The position numbers were made by a program, and so were the translations under genes. Under the pieces are notes generated by a model, which searched no databases, was not told the DNA's origin, and saw only the letters and a program-made list of their open reading frames with translations. From assembly GCA_046290815.1 (NCBI GenBank), contig JBKBUF010000003.1, forward strand, positions 1-64,000: DNA of 64,000 nucleotides, read 5' to 3'. The DNA is from JBKBUF01 sp046290815. Lineage in GTDB: Bacteria; Bacteroidota; Bacteroidia; Cytophagales; Cytophagaceae. This document shows, piece by piece, positions 1-7,585 of this stretch. The number at the start of each line of letters is the position of its first letter. Position 1 is the first letter of the stretch.

Positions 1-120
1 AAAGACTTTCCTTGATCAGGAAAATTAATCAAATATATTTGCTCACCTGGTGCATTCTTGTTGCCGAAATTGGTGCATTCCTATTTACCGAAAATGGTGC
101 ATTGTTATTTTCCGATTACA
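1..120. mobile_element. End of an IS21-family-like insertion sequence (partial)
   Basis: Read on the minus strand from base 120, the DNA starts with TGTAATCGG and then shows three copies of AATGCACCA spaced 23-24 bases apart. IS21-family elements begin with TG and carry multiple tandem terminal repeats, so this looks like one end of such an element; the rest lies left of the window. The coding frame of the neighbouring minus-strand gene stops at a TAA (116-118) inside the proposed element, which supports an insertion at 120/121. No transposase gene is visible; a frame ending at 26-28 could be the tail of istB but is too short to call. The family assignment is inference. Confidence 0.6.
48..103 (+). 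repeat. Three tandem terminal repeats of the IS end
   Basis: TGGTGCATT occurs at 48-56, 71-79 and 95-103, each followed within about 10 bases by a CCGAAA- or CCGAT-like stretch. Period is 23-24 bases. Such internal end repeats are the expected transposase-binding sites of IS21-type elements. Confidence 0.75.
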
Positions 121-711
121 GGAACCTTTTATTAGCATTATTATTAGATTGTATCATCATGTAAGGAGGCCGATAATCGGTCTTTACAAAAATTCCAATG
201 TTATTAATTAGTTTATCTGGCAATATGACTATTTCACTAATGTTTTTTTTCTCTTGCTCAGTCAATTCTTTCAATCTTTTCAGGTGGAAAAAGGTTTTTC
301 TAAAAACATTTCTCGATTTAGTTTTATCCCTGTCCAATTGAGACTGTCATAATGAGCTAAAAATTTACTTTTTAAAGGATCGAGTTTCTCTTTATTCTTA
401 ATCTTAATTGAATCAAATTTTGAATGACTCCAATTGTCTTCAAATCTAATTTGGATGCATAAAGTATCCCGCTTATTGAAAAATCCATTTTCATTTCTAA
501 TCGGGCTAATTGAAGTATTAATAAAAAATGTATCAATGAAAGTTAAGTTTATTTCGTCCGATTCTTGCCTTATGCTCCATAAATCGTTCGTCATTCTTTT
601 CTTTAATTTTTTAAAGATTTCAGTTTTTACTTTGTCAATGTCCAATTCTCTTTCTATAGTGAATCCACAAAATACAATTGTCAATGCTATAGTTATAAAT
701 CTTGAGATCAT
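116..711 (-). pseudogene. Small exported protein gene, frameshifted and cut by the IS
   Basis: The ATG at 711 opens a 143-residue frame with a hydrophobic N-terminus (MISRFITIALTIVFCGF), i.e. a probable signal peptide. That frame stops at 280. A second frame overlaps its end (from 337 down to 116) and continues in protein-like composition, ending in IGIFVKTDYRPPYMM and an Asn-rich stretch. Joining the two by a single indel in the A/T runs near 285-310 gives a protein of about 200 residues whose last codon is completed by IS sequence. I read this as a decayed gene: one frameshift plus a 3' truncation by the insertion. Function not recognised. It is the first of three minus-strand units with cassette-like edges. 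Confidence 0.6.
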
Positions 712-716
712 TTTGA

Positions 717-907
717 CTTGTGCCTAACGTTCCTGCTACTCGAAGAGCCTGGTTGGTAAGAGATGACCAGGCCTTACAAAGTAGCCGAAACTTTGTTTCG
801 GGTCATAAATTAGTTATCGTAAGAGCCAAGTTTAGGCGGAGTAATTTACTACGCTACACTATCCATTCAACGAAACCCGGCTTTGCGTGTAGCTATTGTT
901 AGCCATT
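717..907 (-). repeat. attC-like spacer between cassette-like genes (site A)
   Basis: On the minus strand this spacer starts with AATGGCTAAC (907-898), which includes the TAA stop of the 302-residue gene, and ends with GTTAGGCACAAG (728-717), 6 bases before the next ATG. Inside are three perfect 7-base stems: gctacac/gtgtagc (853-859 with 887-893), ccgaaac/gtttcgg (785-791 with 795-801) and gcctggt/accaggc (747-753 with 766-772). Stop codon inside the first box, a GTTAGGC core box near the next start, and heavy self-pairing are features of integron attC sites. At about 180 bases it is longer than most. No integrase is in view. Confidence 0.5.
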
Positions 908-1807
908 GTTTTTTATTAGCGGCATTAATAGTCCTTTGGAATTTAAAATGTTTTCGAAAGATTTCAAATCAGGTATCCCCCTAGGATCTGCTTGGTAGCT
1001 TCCTATTACATGTTCTTTTCTTATTCTTAATCTACCTCTCCTTATGTAATTATGGATACAATTTGTAGCCTCTTGAACTCCGTCAAAGGCTATTTCTTTA
1101 CTTTCTATGCCATGTTCATTTGGGAGGATTTTAATTATAGAAAAATCTGTATCTCCATCACCAATCAACATCATGTCAACAATGTATTTTATAACTAAAA
1201 TGTGATTTTTTTGAACTACACAAATTCCTCGTCCATTTCGATTTTCTAGTCCATTTTCTAATATGCTTTCAATGTTTCTTGTGGGAGTTATGTGATAAAA
1301 TGGTAATCCAAACCTTAGAAATTCTTCTTTACTTATTTCATTCCATGAGATTGTTCTAAGGATTTTTAGTGGCTTATCTACTAAAATTTCTTCTTCATAT
1401 TTAATATGGACACCATTACTATCTATAAATGGTTGTTGGTTTGACCAGTAAGAATCGATAAGGTTGGTCTCATTTTTTATAAAATCAATATCATTAAATT
1501 TGAATAGGTTTTGGAAGTAAGTTCCAATTTCATGGTTATGGGAAGATTTTTGAATATCATCTGTAACTTCTAATTCGTATAGAAATTTCCTTTGTGTTTT
1601 AAAACCTTCCGCAACATGTTTTGGAAATGTGAACAGACAATTTAGTCTTGAGATATTTGCTATTCCGGTTGTTATTCGGCGCTCCTCCATATATTCTTCA
1701 AACTGCTGTACGATATTTGATGAATTTGAGATTGTTACCTTAAAATTGCCGACTGGCATAAAATCATCTGGATTTAAATACTTATCGCTGAAATGATATA
1801 ATTTCAT
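899..1807 (-). CDS. Putative ADP-ribosyltransferase-fold protein, cassette-borne
   Basis: A 302-residue soluble protein without signal peptide. Two segments look like the start of ADP-ribosyltransferase (ART/KptA/DarT-like) folds: MKLYHFSDKYL at residues 1-11 and FYHITPTRNIESILENGL at about 170-187; the region around residues 50-80 (ISRLNCLF, then YELEV) resembles DUF2441-type ART relatives. If right, it may modify a macromolecule or small substrate using NAD, and could act as a toxin or defence effector, but no catalytic triad can be assigned with confidence. Its stop codon lies inside the attC-like box of site A and its start follows a box of the same unit, so it sits in a mobile-looking cassette. 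No antitoxin-like partner is adjacent. Confidence 0.55.
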   Translation of the reverse strand: MKLYHFSDKYLNPDDFMPVGNFKVTISNSSNIVQQFEEYMEERRITTGIANISRLNCLFTFPKHVAEGFKTQRKFLYELEVTDDIQKSSHNHEIGTYFQNLFKFNDIDFIKNETNLIDSYWSNQQPFIDSNGVHIKYEEEILVDKPLKILRTISWNEISKEEFLRFGLPFYHITPTRNIESILENGLENRNGRGICVVQKNHILVIKYIVDMMLIGDGDTDFSIIKILPNEHGIESKEIAFDGVQEATNCIHNYIRRGRLRIRKEHVIGSYQADPRGIPDLKSFENILNSKGLLMPLIKNNG

Positions 1808-1827
1808 ATTTTATTTTTATTTAAAAT

Positions 1828-1998
1828 AATGGCAACGGTTCTTATAAAAAAAGTGCCGGGTTATAAAGAACCGTCCCTATCCTCCGTTACACCGCCAGCA
1901 TAGCCATAATTTACAATTAAATATCATGCGGGTTTTATAGCTCTGTACTCAACTCTTATTCTGAAGCCAGGCATTTTTTTTATATGTTGTTATGTGCA
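1828..1998 (-). repeat. attC-like spacer between cassette-like genes (site B)
   Basis: Read on the minus strand it begins with TGCACATAAC (1998-1989), within the last codons of the 184-residue gene, and ends with GTTGCCATT (1836-1828), 20 bases before the ATG at 1807. Next to the right box lies a strong hairpin: bases 1835-1847 pair with 1861-1874 except for one unpaired extra A, reminiscent of the extrahelical bases of attC sites. A second imperfect outer pairing joins 1823-1833 with about 1902-1912. Length between box centres is about 160 bases. Confidence 0.5.
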
Positions 1999-2534
1999 GC
2001 TTTTTTTATTTTTGTTAATCCCCAAATTAAAAGAGGCAAGACTCCAGTACAAATTATGATTAATAATTCTATAAGACAATCATCCCATGAATAATTATTT
2101 CCATAATATGAATCTGTCCAAGAAAAATAATAATCATAAGATTCACCTCTCCAAACTCCAATTGCAAAGTTCTTTGACCAATCCACTCCATTTAACAAAT
2201 TAGAATCCCTAATTCCATATTCTCCAATTAATACATCACCTCCATTTCTTATATAAGGTCCACCGGGAGAAATCATAGAATCATCAGTTTGTGTTAGATC
2301 ACTTGTGTAATCTTTATGAAAATCCCTTCTCCAAGTATAATATTCAACCTTGTTTGGAAGTCTTTTATGTATTGTGTTAAAATTTTTTATATAATCTACC
2401 GATGGCTTTATTTTTTCATTAATGAATTTTCTATTTTTTACAATTTGAATTGAGGCCCCAAAAATTAATAATGCCCCTAAACCAATCCAAAAGTAAAACC
2501 AGATAAAAACTATTTTTTTCAATATTTTCTGCAT
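1980..2534 (-). CDS. Hypothetical membrane protein, cassette-borne
   Basis: 184 residues, no family recognised. A hydrophobic stretch at about residues 8-32 (WFYFWIGLGALLIFG) and another near the C-terminus at about 155-175 (LLIIICTGVLPLLIWGL) suggest two membrane spans with an exported or cytosolic middle domain rich in Tyr, Trp and Asp. The ATG at 2534 follows 28 bases after the box GTTATGTGCA (2572-2563). The last codons contain the exact inverse, TGCACATAAC, so coding sequence extends into the downstream attC-like spacer. Context suggests an accessory, horizontally mobile gene. Confidence 0.55.
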   Translation of the reverse strand: MQKILKKIVFIWFYFWIGLGALLIFGASIQIVKNRKFINEKIKPSVDYIKNFNTIHKRLPNKVEYYTWRRDFHKDYTSDLTQTDDSMISPGGPYIRNGGDVLIGEYGIRDSNLLNGVDWSKNFAIGVWRGESYDYYFSWTDSYYGNNYSWDDCLIELLIIICTGVLPLLIWGLTKIKKAAHNNI

Positions 2535-2562
2535 TATTTTATTTCTGATACTATCTTAAAGT

Positions 2563-2572
2563 TGCACATAAC
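2563..2572 (-). repeat. Leading core box of the right-most cassette-like unit
   Basis: GTTATGTGCA on the minus strand, an exact inverse copy of 1989-1998 at the other end of the same unit; the match extends to GTTATGTGCA-x-CTTT (14 of 15 bases). This marks the start of the unit that carries the 184-residue gene. To its right no further cassette or integrase is seen before the chromosomal operon at 2.9 kb. Confidence 0.5.
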
Positions 2573-2870
2573 TTTTGGCTAAACCCAACTCTTGCGTTTA
2601 TACCACCTTTAACTCTAAGTTAAAGATATTTTGTAATATATTAAAATTTAGCACATTAAGTTTTTCAATTAGTCAGTTTAACATAATATCTATTGCGTTT
2701 ATACCAATCATTCTTGGTTGGAATAGCTCCTTTTTTCCTTTTCATCATTGAATCCTTTTTGTTCTAATTCAATTTACAAAGCATATATGTCTTAGCCGTT
2801 TTTTAAACGCTTATAAACGTTTATAAACGGATAACAGAAGAAGAATGATTTACCAAAATGACAACAATAA
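2573..2870. other. Gene-free stretch with a 14-base direct repeat and a palindrome
   Basis: About 300 bases with no credible gene. TTGCGTTTATACCA occurs at 2592-2605 and again at 2693-2706. CGTTTATAAACG at 2818-2829 is a perfect 12-base palindrome preceded by a half copy (TTATAAACG-like). These could be remnants of the accessory island border or protein-binding sites; nothing assigns them. Confidence 0.5.
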
Positions 2871-2899
2871 AAAAGGCATCGCCTGTTTGCAATGCCTTT
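2871..2899 (-). terminator. Intrinsic terminator of the 7.5-2.9 kb operon
   Basis: AAAGGCAT (2872-2879) pairs with ATGCCTTT (2892-2899) around a 12-base loop. On the minus strand the hairpin is followed by TTTTTTATTG. It lies 25 bases after the last gene of the minus-strand operon. Confidence 0.8.
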
Positions 2900-2924
2900 A
2901 TCAATATCTGTATGTGATTATATC

Positions 2925-3911
2925 TTATTTCTTCTTCCCGGGCGGCTTACCGCTCTTTTGGTTTTTCCCCGGAGGTCTGTTGGTATTGGGCTTGGCAGTA
3001 GGAGGAACTTCTTTGCCATCTTGTATAAGCAGGTTGCCTTGGTCGTCCCAGGCTGTTATTATATATGGCTCAAATTGCTCATCTTTATATGGACTGTCAG
3101 GATATTTGGTTTCGTTTTTCCTTTTGTATACATGCTCATAATACTCTACCCATATTCCTGCCTTTATTCCGTCAATGTATTTACCATATACCATTGGTTG
3201 CCCTTTTTCATTGAAGTAGTAGTAATCTCCGTTCAGCTTGCCGAATTCCATTGGCTTTACCTCTTTGATCTTCGTCAGCTCAGCATCATAGTATGTGATC
3301 TTTGATTCCTTAGGCCAGCCTTTGTAATATTTTGTTTTGTCAATGAGTATTCCCTCTTTACCATACTGCTCCCATCTGGCATGTTTGGTGCCGATATAAA
3401 ACACTCCTTCTTCCACTACCTCTCCTCCGGTTTCTCTCTTGTACGGCCCGTGCAGTATCTTGTAAAAAGGTTGGTCTTTGGGATTAATGACATTCAGCTT
3501 TAGTACTTTTTTCTTCCTTGTATCGAACACATATATCTCCTTTACATAAGGGTTTGGATCCTGCCACTTCTTTAATGTCCAGAATGTCTCAATGGTCACT
3601 TTCTGTCCTGCGCCCACCTTGGTGAAGCCCTTACGGCACTTCATGCCATAAAACACTCTTTTCTTTACCTTCTTCTTTTTGGATTTGTCGGGAATGGAGT
3701 CCTTGTCGAACAATAGTTCGGGCATCTCCTCAGAGGTGAGGGTGGTGTCTTTTACCTGCGAAAAACAGCTAAAAGAGATAGCAGCAAAAATTAAAAGTAT
3801 AAAACTACGTAGAACCACAATTCCTGAATAAGGCTTTAAAATTAACGAAAGCTTGGGTAATAATGTATAAGAGGACCGCAAATTTTGCCTTAAACGGTAG
3901 TTTTCAGCCAT
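2925..3911 (-). CDS. Exported MORN-repeat (YwqK-like) protein
   Basis: Up to 328 residues. The ATG at 3911 overlaps the end of the upstream glycosyltransferase gene by 8 bases, but it puts about 32 residues ahead of a typical signal peptide (RSFILLIFAAISFSCFSQ); a GTG at 3818-3816 directly before that peptide is an alternative start. The mature part has a Lys-rich linker and then repeated Y-x-x-G-K/G-x-W units such as GDYYYFNEKGQPMVYGKY and KAGIWVEYY, the MORN-variant repeat of YwqK-like proteins. The C-terminus is a Pro/Gly/Lys/Asn tail (PPGKNQKSGKPPGKKK). Likely a periplasmic or surface protein; no enzymatic role can be inferred. Last gene of the operon, followed by a terminator. Confidence 0.75.
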   Translation of the reverse strand: MAENYRLRQNLRSSYTLLPKLSLILKPYSGIVVLRSFILLIFAAISFSCFSQVKDTTLTSEEMPELLFDKDSIPDKSKKKKVKKRVFYGMKCRKGFTKVGAGQKVTIETFWTLKKWQDPNPYVKEIYVFDTRKKKVLKLNVINPKDQPFYKILHGPYKRETGGEVVEEGVFYIGTKHARWEQYGKEGILIDKTKYYKGWPKESKITYYDAELTKIKEVKPMEFGKLNGDYYYFNEKGQPMVYGKYIDGIKAGIWVEYYEHVYKRKNETKYPDSPYKDEQFEPYIITAWDDQGNLLIQDGKEVPPTAKPNTNRPPGKNQKSGKPPGKKK

Positions 3912-6159
3912 TTTTTATATCCAGGGGCTTTGACGCCAAAAGCTTTTTGACCGCAGCAGTAAATTCCCCGACAGATTCCCGGTTTTGATACAGCAATTCC
4001 CCCGCCTTTAAAATCCGGTGGCTTAGCTTATCCCTATAGCTTTTGTCACCGGCTATTTGCACAGCCCGGGAAACATACTCTTCAGGAGTTTGGGCTACGC
4101 CATCCGTAACATTTATTTTACTATAAAGGTAAAACGTAAACCTGCTCCTATGTTGTGTGCCCGGTAAAGTAACTATGGGTACACCCGCCATAATAGCATC
4201 CAGGGATGTTGTTCCTCCGCTGTAATAAATTGTATCCAAAACAACATCTGCACATGAAAGCAATCCGGAATATTCTTCCTGGTTGTAAAAATAGGGCATA
4301 ATCCGGATGCGGTCCTCAGCTGAAGTGGCTTTTCTTATCCTTTCTGCAAAATTCCTGTTAACTGCCTCAAAGGGTGTATTGATGAACACGACAATCGCAT
4401 GGTTGTCTTCCCTGAGGATGTTTCCAACTATGCTGTCAAAGTCAGGATGTATTTTCTTTAAATTCTGATGACATAAATAAATATGATCATCAGGAGTAAA
4501 ACCGAAATGTTCTTTCGTATATACTGATGTTTTAATTTCTTTTGGAGCAAAGTAGGAGGGAAGGGAATCCAAACGGATTAGTTTTTCAGAATAATACTTC
4601 TCGTTTCCCGGAGGGTCAAGCACCCATGTGCTGAAGTAATAGTCCATATGCGGACTGCCGCTTGTAGCAGGATACCAACTGCTGATCTGGACCTTTGCCA
4701 GTCGCTGTAAAGATAAAAAGTAACTTAGTGAGTCAAGACCCGGCTCCCAGAAATAAAGCAGGTCAATATTAAGTTGCGAAATCTCTTTTGCTGCCTGTAA
4801 TATCTCACGATTACATTTTATTATTTTAATTTTATTAAAATAATCCTTGAAGAGCATTTCCGCTTTTGAACCAAAGCAAATAATCCGAATTTCAAATTCA
4901 GTCTCAGGTAGCTGATTAATAAATCCTCCCATGCACTTGAGGAATATACTTTCATGTCCGGGTGTAACCAGAAAGGCCAGCACAGGAACAGGTTTGTTTA
5001 CAGAATGAAAATGATTCTGTGAAAAAAGATTCTTATAGGCTTCTGCAAATAAAACTTTTATCTCCTTGTCATCTTCTTGCCCATGATAATTTAATTCTAT
5101 GGGCGGGTAGGGGTAGTACTTTATAAAACCGGACAAGTTAGGTTGGTCGATATTTTTTAAAATACTTTTCAAATGGTTTCTGAACCGGATAATCTCCTCC
5201 TGCGAACTGCTGATGGGAGGGGCGAGTGAGGAAGTTTTTAAATCTATCCAGGAAGCATCAGGCAAATGATGTTTAATTTCATTCCACATTTCTTTTGCTG
5301 CAATGATATTGCCTGATGTTTCATATGTGATGCTCAGAAGAAGTCTGGCCTCCGTGAAATCGGTATTATATGATAAAGCCTTCTTCAGAAAAATTTCTGA
5401 AAGTTCAAGTTCATTAAGCATGTAATAATTTCTTGCCAACTCATAAAAAACTATTTCATTTACATCTTTAATAGTTGAAAGGAGTTTGATGGCCTCATGA
5501 TTTTTTGCTTGCTGAAGGTAACATTGTGAAAGTAATAATTTATATCTGTAGTGATCGGGATACTGCTCGATTAATGGCAGCATCATCTGTTCCACAAGGG
5601 AATATTCCTCCATATGCAATAGTAAAGTAGCCTTGTAGAAATTATTTACATCTGCAGGGATATCATTGGTATTGGAAAGAAATTCAAATCCTTCCTTTGT
5701 ATGGTTAAGATTAATGTAAACAGCAGCAAGTTTATCAAGTATTTCTCTTTTGAATTTATGTCTTATACTTAATTCAAAAAATTTCTTTGCTGAAAGCAGG
5801 TTTCCGGTCGCCAGGTATGCATTTCCAAGGAACTCGTACGCGATCTTTTTATTTGGGTCTATGGACAGAATGTTATTGAACTTTGTAATGGATTCTTCCC
5901 ACTTTCCCGCTTTTTGCAGTATTTGGGCATGAGTGAAGTGATAGTTTAATTCCTGCGGTGCGAGGGTTAATGCTTTATCAATACTTTCCGAAGCTGATTG
6001 GATCTTATCCTGCGCAAAATAGCAGAATGCCATAATATGGAAGGCTTCGGCATTGTCAGCTTTTTTCAATAAGCGATGACAAGTATTTAATGCCTGATCG
6101 TATTCTTTTCTTTTGAGGAAATTTAAAGCAAGGCTGATCAGCTCTTCGTCCGGGTTCAA
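3904..6159 (-). CDS. TPR-containing O-linked glycosyltransferase (GT41/SPY-like)
   Basis: 751 residues, no signal peptide. Residues 1-300 are a series of tetratricopeptide repeats (for example A-x-x-x-x-x-x-A-L-x-L-x-P patterns). The C-terminal half has the layout of the O-GlcNAc transferase/SPINDLY family: a GxGH-less donor domain and near residue 655-690 the signature YYSGGTTSLDAIMAGVPIVT followed by LPGTQHRSR. Such enzymes transfer a sugar from UDP- or GDP-sugar to Ser/Thr of proteins in the cytosol. The start is a TTG at 6159 that overlaps the stop of the upstream secreted-protein gene (TTGA), with no in-frame ATG nearby, so translational coupling is likely. The neighbouring T9SS-exported protein is a plausible substrate, which is inference. 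Confidence 0.85.
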   Translation of the reverse strand: MNPDEELISLALNFLKRKEYDQALNTCHRLLKKADNAEAFHIMAFCYFAQDKIQSASESIDKALTLAPQELNYHFTHAQILQKAGKWEESITKFNNILSIDPNKKIAYEFLGNAYLATGNLLSAKKFFELSIRHKFKREILDKLAAVYINLNHTKEGFEFLSNTNDIPADVNNFYKATLLLHMEEYSLVEQMMLPLIEQYPDHYRYKLLLSQCYLQQAKNHEAIKLLSTIKDVNEIVFYELARNYYMLNELELSEIFLKKALSYNTDFTEARLLLSITYETSGNIIAAKEMWNEIKHHLPDASWIDLKTSSLAPPISSSQEEIIRFRNHLKSILKNIDQPNLSGFIKYYPYPPIELNYHGQEDDKEIKVLFAEAYKNLFSQNHFHSVNKPVPVLAFLVTPGHESIFLKCMGGFINQLPETEFEIRIICFGSKAEMLFKDYFNKIKIIKCNREILQAAKEISQLNIDLLYFWEPGLDSLSYFLSLQRLAKVQISSWYPATSGSPHMDYYFSTWVLDPPGNEKYYSEKLIRLDSLPSYFAPKEIKTSVYTKEHFGFTPDDHIYLCHQNLKKIHPDFDSIVGNILREDNHAIVVFINTPFEAVNRNFAERIRKATSAEDRIRIMPYFYNQEEYSGLLSCADVVLDTIYYSGGTTSLDAIMAGVPIVTLPGTQHRSRFTFYLYSKINVTDGVAQTPEEYVSRAVQIAGDKSYRDKLSHRILKAGELLYQNRESVGEFTAAVKKLLASKPLDIKNG

Positions 6160-7478
6160 TTTTTTATTTTTGAAAATTTACCTGAGAAAATTTGATTGCC
6201 ATTTTTGTATATCAGACTATAGTTTCCTTCCGGCAATTTTGAAGTATCAATTGTAATTTCATCCACACCTCTTGCTTTGTTTCTTAATACTTCTCTTCCT
6301 TGATTATCAATGATGGTATATTCAATCTCATCTGTCCTGTTTTCGGTTTTAATCTTTATCAGATTAACTGCAGGGTTGGGATAAATAGAAAGCCCGGTGG
6401 AATTATTGTTATCTGTGCCGGAAACTACAGCTTTCCTTAGCAGAAATAATTGTCCGTCTGCATTACCTGCAATAGCTTCAACAATACCGTCTCCGTCAAG
6501 ATCTCCGAATGTGATAGCGGCATTCTCACCAAGATCAATGAGTGAAAAGGGATTTTCTGCCTGGTTTTCCTGAAAGTCCGGACTATTTATACTGCCTGTA
6601 TTTTTGTAATAATATATTTTTCCATCTCCTGCACCTACGAAAACATCATTATCACCATCGCCATCAGCATCGAATATTACAGGACTTGCATTGCTTTCAA
6701 CATTTACATGACTTAATGGATTTTCTGAATCGGTTCTTTTCTCAGCAATAAAAAATGGCATTCCGCTTTTTCGTGTATAAAGATGTATTTTGCCTTGCGC
6801 ATCTCCCAGAATCATTTCCAAACCTTCATGACTGGTGATATTGCCGCAATATGCATATAAGAAAGTTGAATTAACGATATTTTCATAACTTGAATGAGTG
6901 GCAACATATTGTCCTGACGTTTTATAAGCAATACCTAATGGTACAGTGCTGGGATTTTGTAAATTATTGTTAGGTTGTGTTATAGACAAGATATTGTTGT
7001 CCGGGTGATTGGTAATTACTCTGTTTACAATTGAAGGATGATGGTTATTGTTAATATTATTAAAAGGATTATCCGCACCTTCCTTTTTTACAAAATTAAA
7101 ATTTGTGCTAGTCCCTTCGTTTCTGTAAAATTCTATTTTGCCATCGCCTTTACCTATCACAAGATCCAGATCTCCGTCATTGTCATCGTCAAATAAATAA
7201 GGCTTGGTATTGGAAACAAAATTTACATCCTGGAAAGGGTTATTAGAGTCTATCACATAGATATTTTGTCCCGATGCTTTGCTTTGTGATAAAAAGAATA
7301 CTGATAAACCCGCTGCCGTTGCTCTTCCGAGAAATGAAACAGTTAACCTGTATCCGGCTCTGTTTAATTTTTTAACCAGTCTTATCAGAATATGTAATTC
7401 TGTAATTTTTAAAAATGTTTTTTTAAGAAGCCTGGATAAAGTTTTTAAAATTCTTGCAGGGATAATACTTTTTTTCAT
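6156..7478 (-). CDS. Secreted FG-GAP/VCBS repeat protein with T9SS sorting domain
   Basis: 440 residues. The N-terminus has an unusually long basic lead of about 50 residues before a hydrophobic core (AAGLSVFFLSQSKASGQ), so the real signal start may be internal. Residues 70-350 carry beta-propeller FG-GAP repeats with calcium-binding D-x-D-x-D-x-D loops (DDDNDGDLDLVIGKGDGKI, DADGDGDNDVFVGAGDGKI, DLDGDGIVEAIAGNADGQL). The last 80 residues form a type A T9SS C-terminal sorting domain (GLSIYPNP, then LPEGNYSLIYKNG). Expected to be exported by Sec, crossed through the type IX machine and anchored or released at the surface. First gene of a three-gene operon with overlapping ends. Confidence 0.88.
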   Translation of the reverse strand: MKKSIIPARILKTLSRLLKKTFLKITELHILIRLVKKLNRAGYRLTVSFLGRATAAGLSVFFLSQSKASGQNIYVIDSNNPFQDVNFVSNTKPYLFDDDNDGDLDLVIGKGDGKIEFYRNEGTSTNFNFVKKEGADNPFNNINNNHHPSIVNRVITNHPDNNILSITQPNNNLQNPSTVPLGIAYKTSGQYVATHSSYENIVNSTFLYAYCGNITSHEGLEMILGDAQGKIHLYTRKSGMPFFIAEKRTDSENPLSHVNVESNASPVIFDADGDGDNDVFVGAGDGKIYYYKNTGSINSPDFQENQAENPFSLIDLGENAAITFGDLDGDGIVEAIAGNADGQLFLLRKAVVSGTDNNNSTGLSIYPNPAVNLIKIKTENRTDEIEYTIIDNQGREVLRNKARGVDEITIDTSKLPEGNYSLIYKNGNQIFSGKFSKIKN

Positions 7479-7542
7479 ATCGGGAAATTGTTTCCTGAAT
7501 ATACGAAAAAAATGATTTATAGGTATCGGGTGGTTGTAAAAC

Positions 7543-7570
7543 GAGCCCCTGTAAAGAGGCTCTTTTGTTT
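7543..7570 (+). terminator. Orphan terminator-like hairpin
   Basis: GAGCC (7543-7547) pairs with GGCTC (7558-7562), followed by TTTTGTTT on the plus strand. No plus-strand gene precedes it, so it may be the leftover of a lost gene. Confidence 0.4.
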
Positions 7571-7585
7571 CTCATGTTGGTTGCG

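Noticed and set aside
3..164. Open frame from the window edge through the IS end repeats
   Set aside because: Its residues are the translated terminal repeats and low-complexity Leu codons; no start is visible.
280..337. Programmed frameshift between the two frames of the first gene
   Set aside because: No classical slippery heptamer with a downstream structure is apparent, and the gene is truncated by the IS, so decay is the simpler reading.
720..902. 60-residue plus-strand frame inside the spacer of site A
   Set aside because: It coincides with the self-pairing spacer, runs opposite to the neighbouring genes and has no protein-like features.
2845..3305. Hydrophobic plus-strand frames opposite the MORN-repeat gene
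   Set aside because: They are antisense reflections of a Lys/Gly/Tyr-rich coding region and start inside a terminator.
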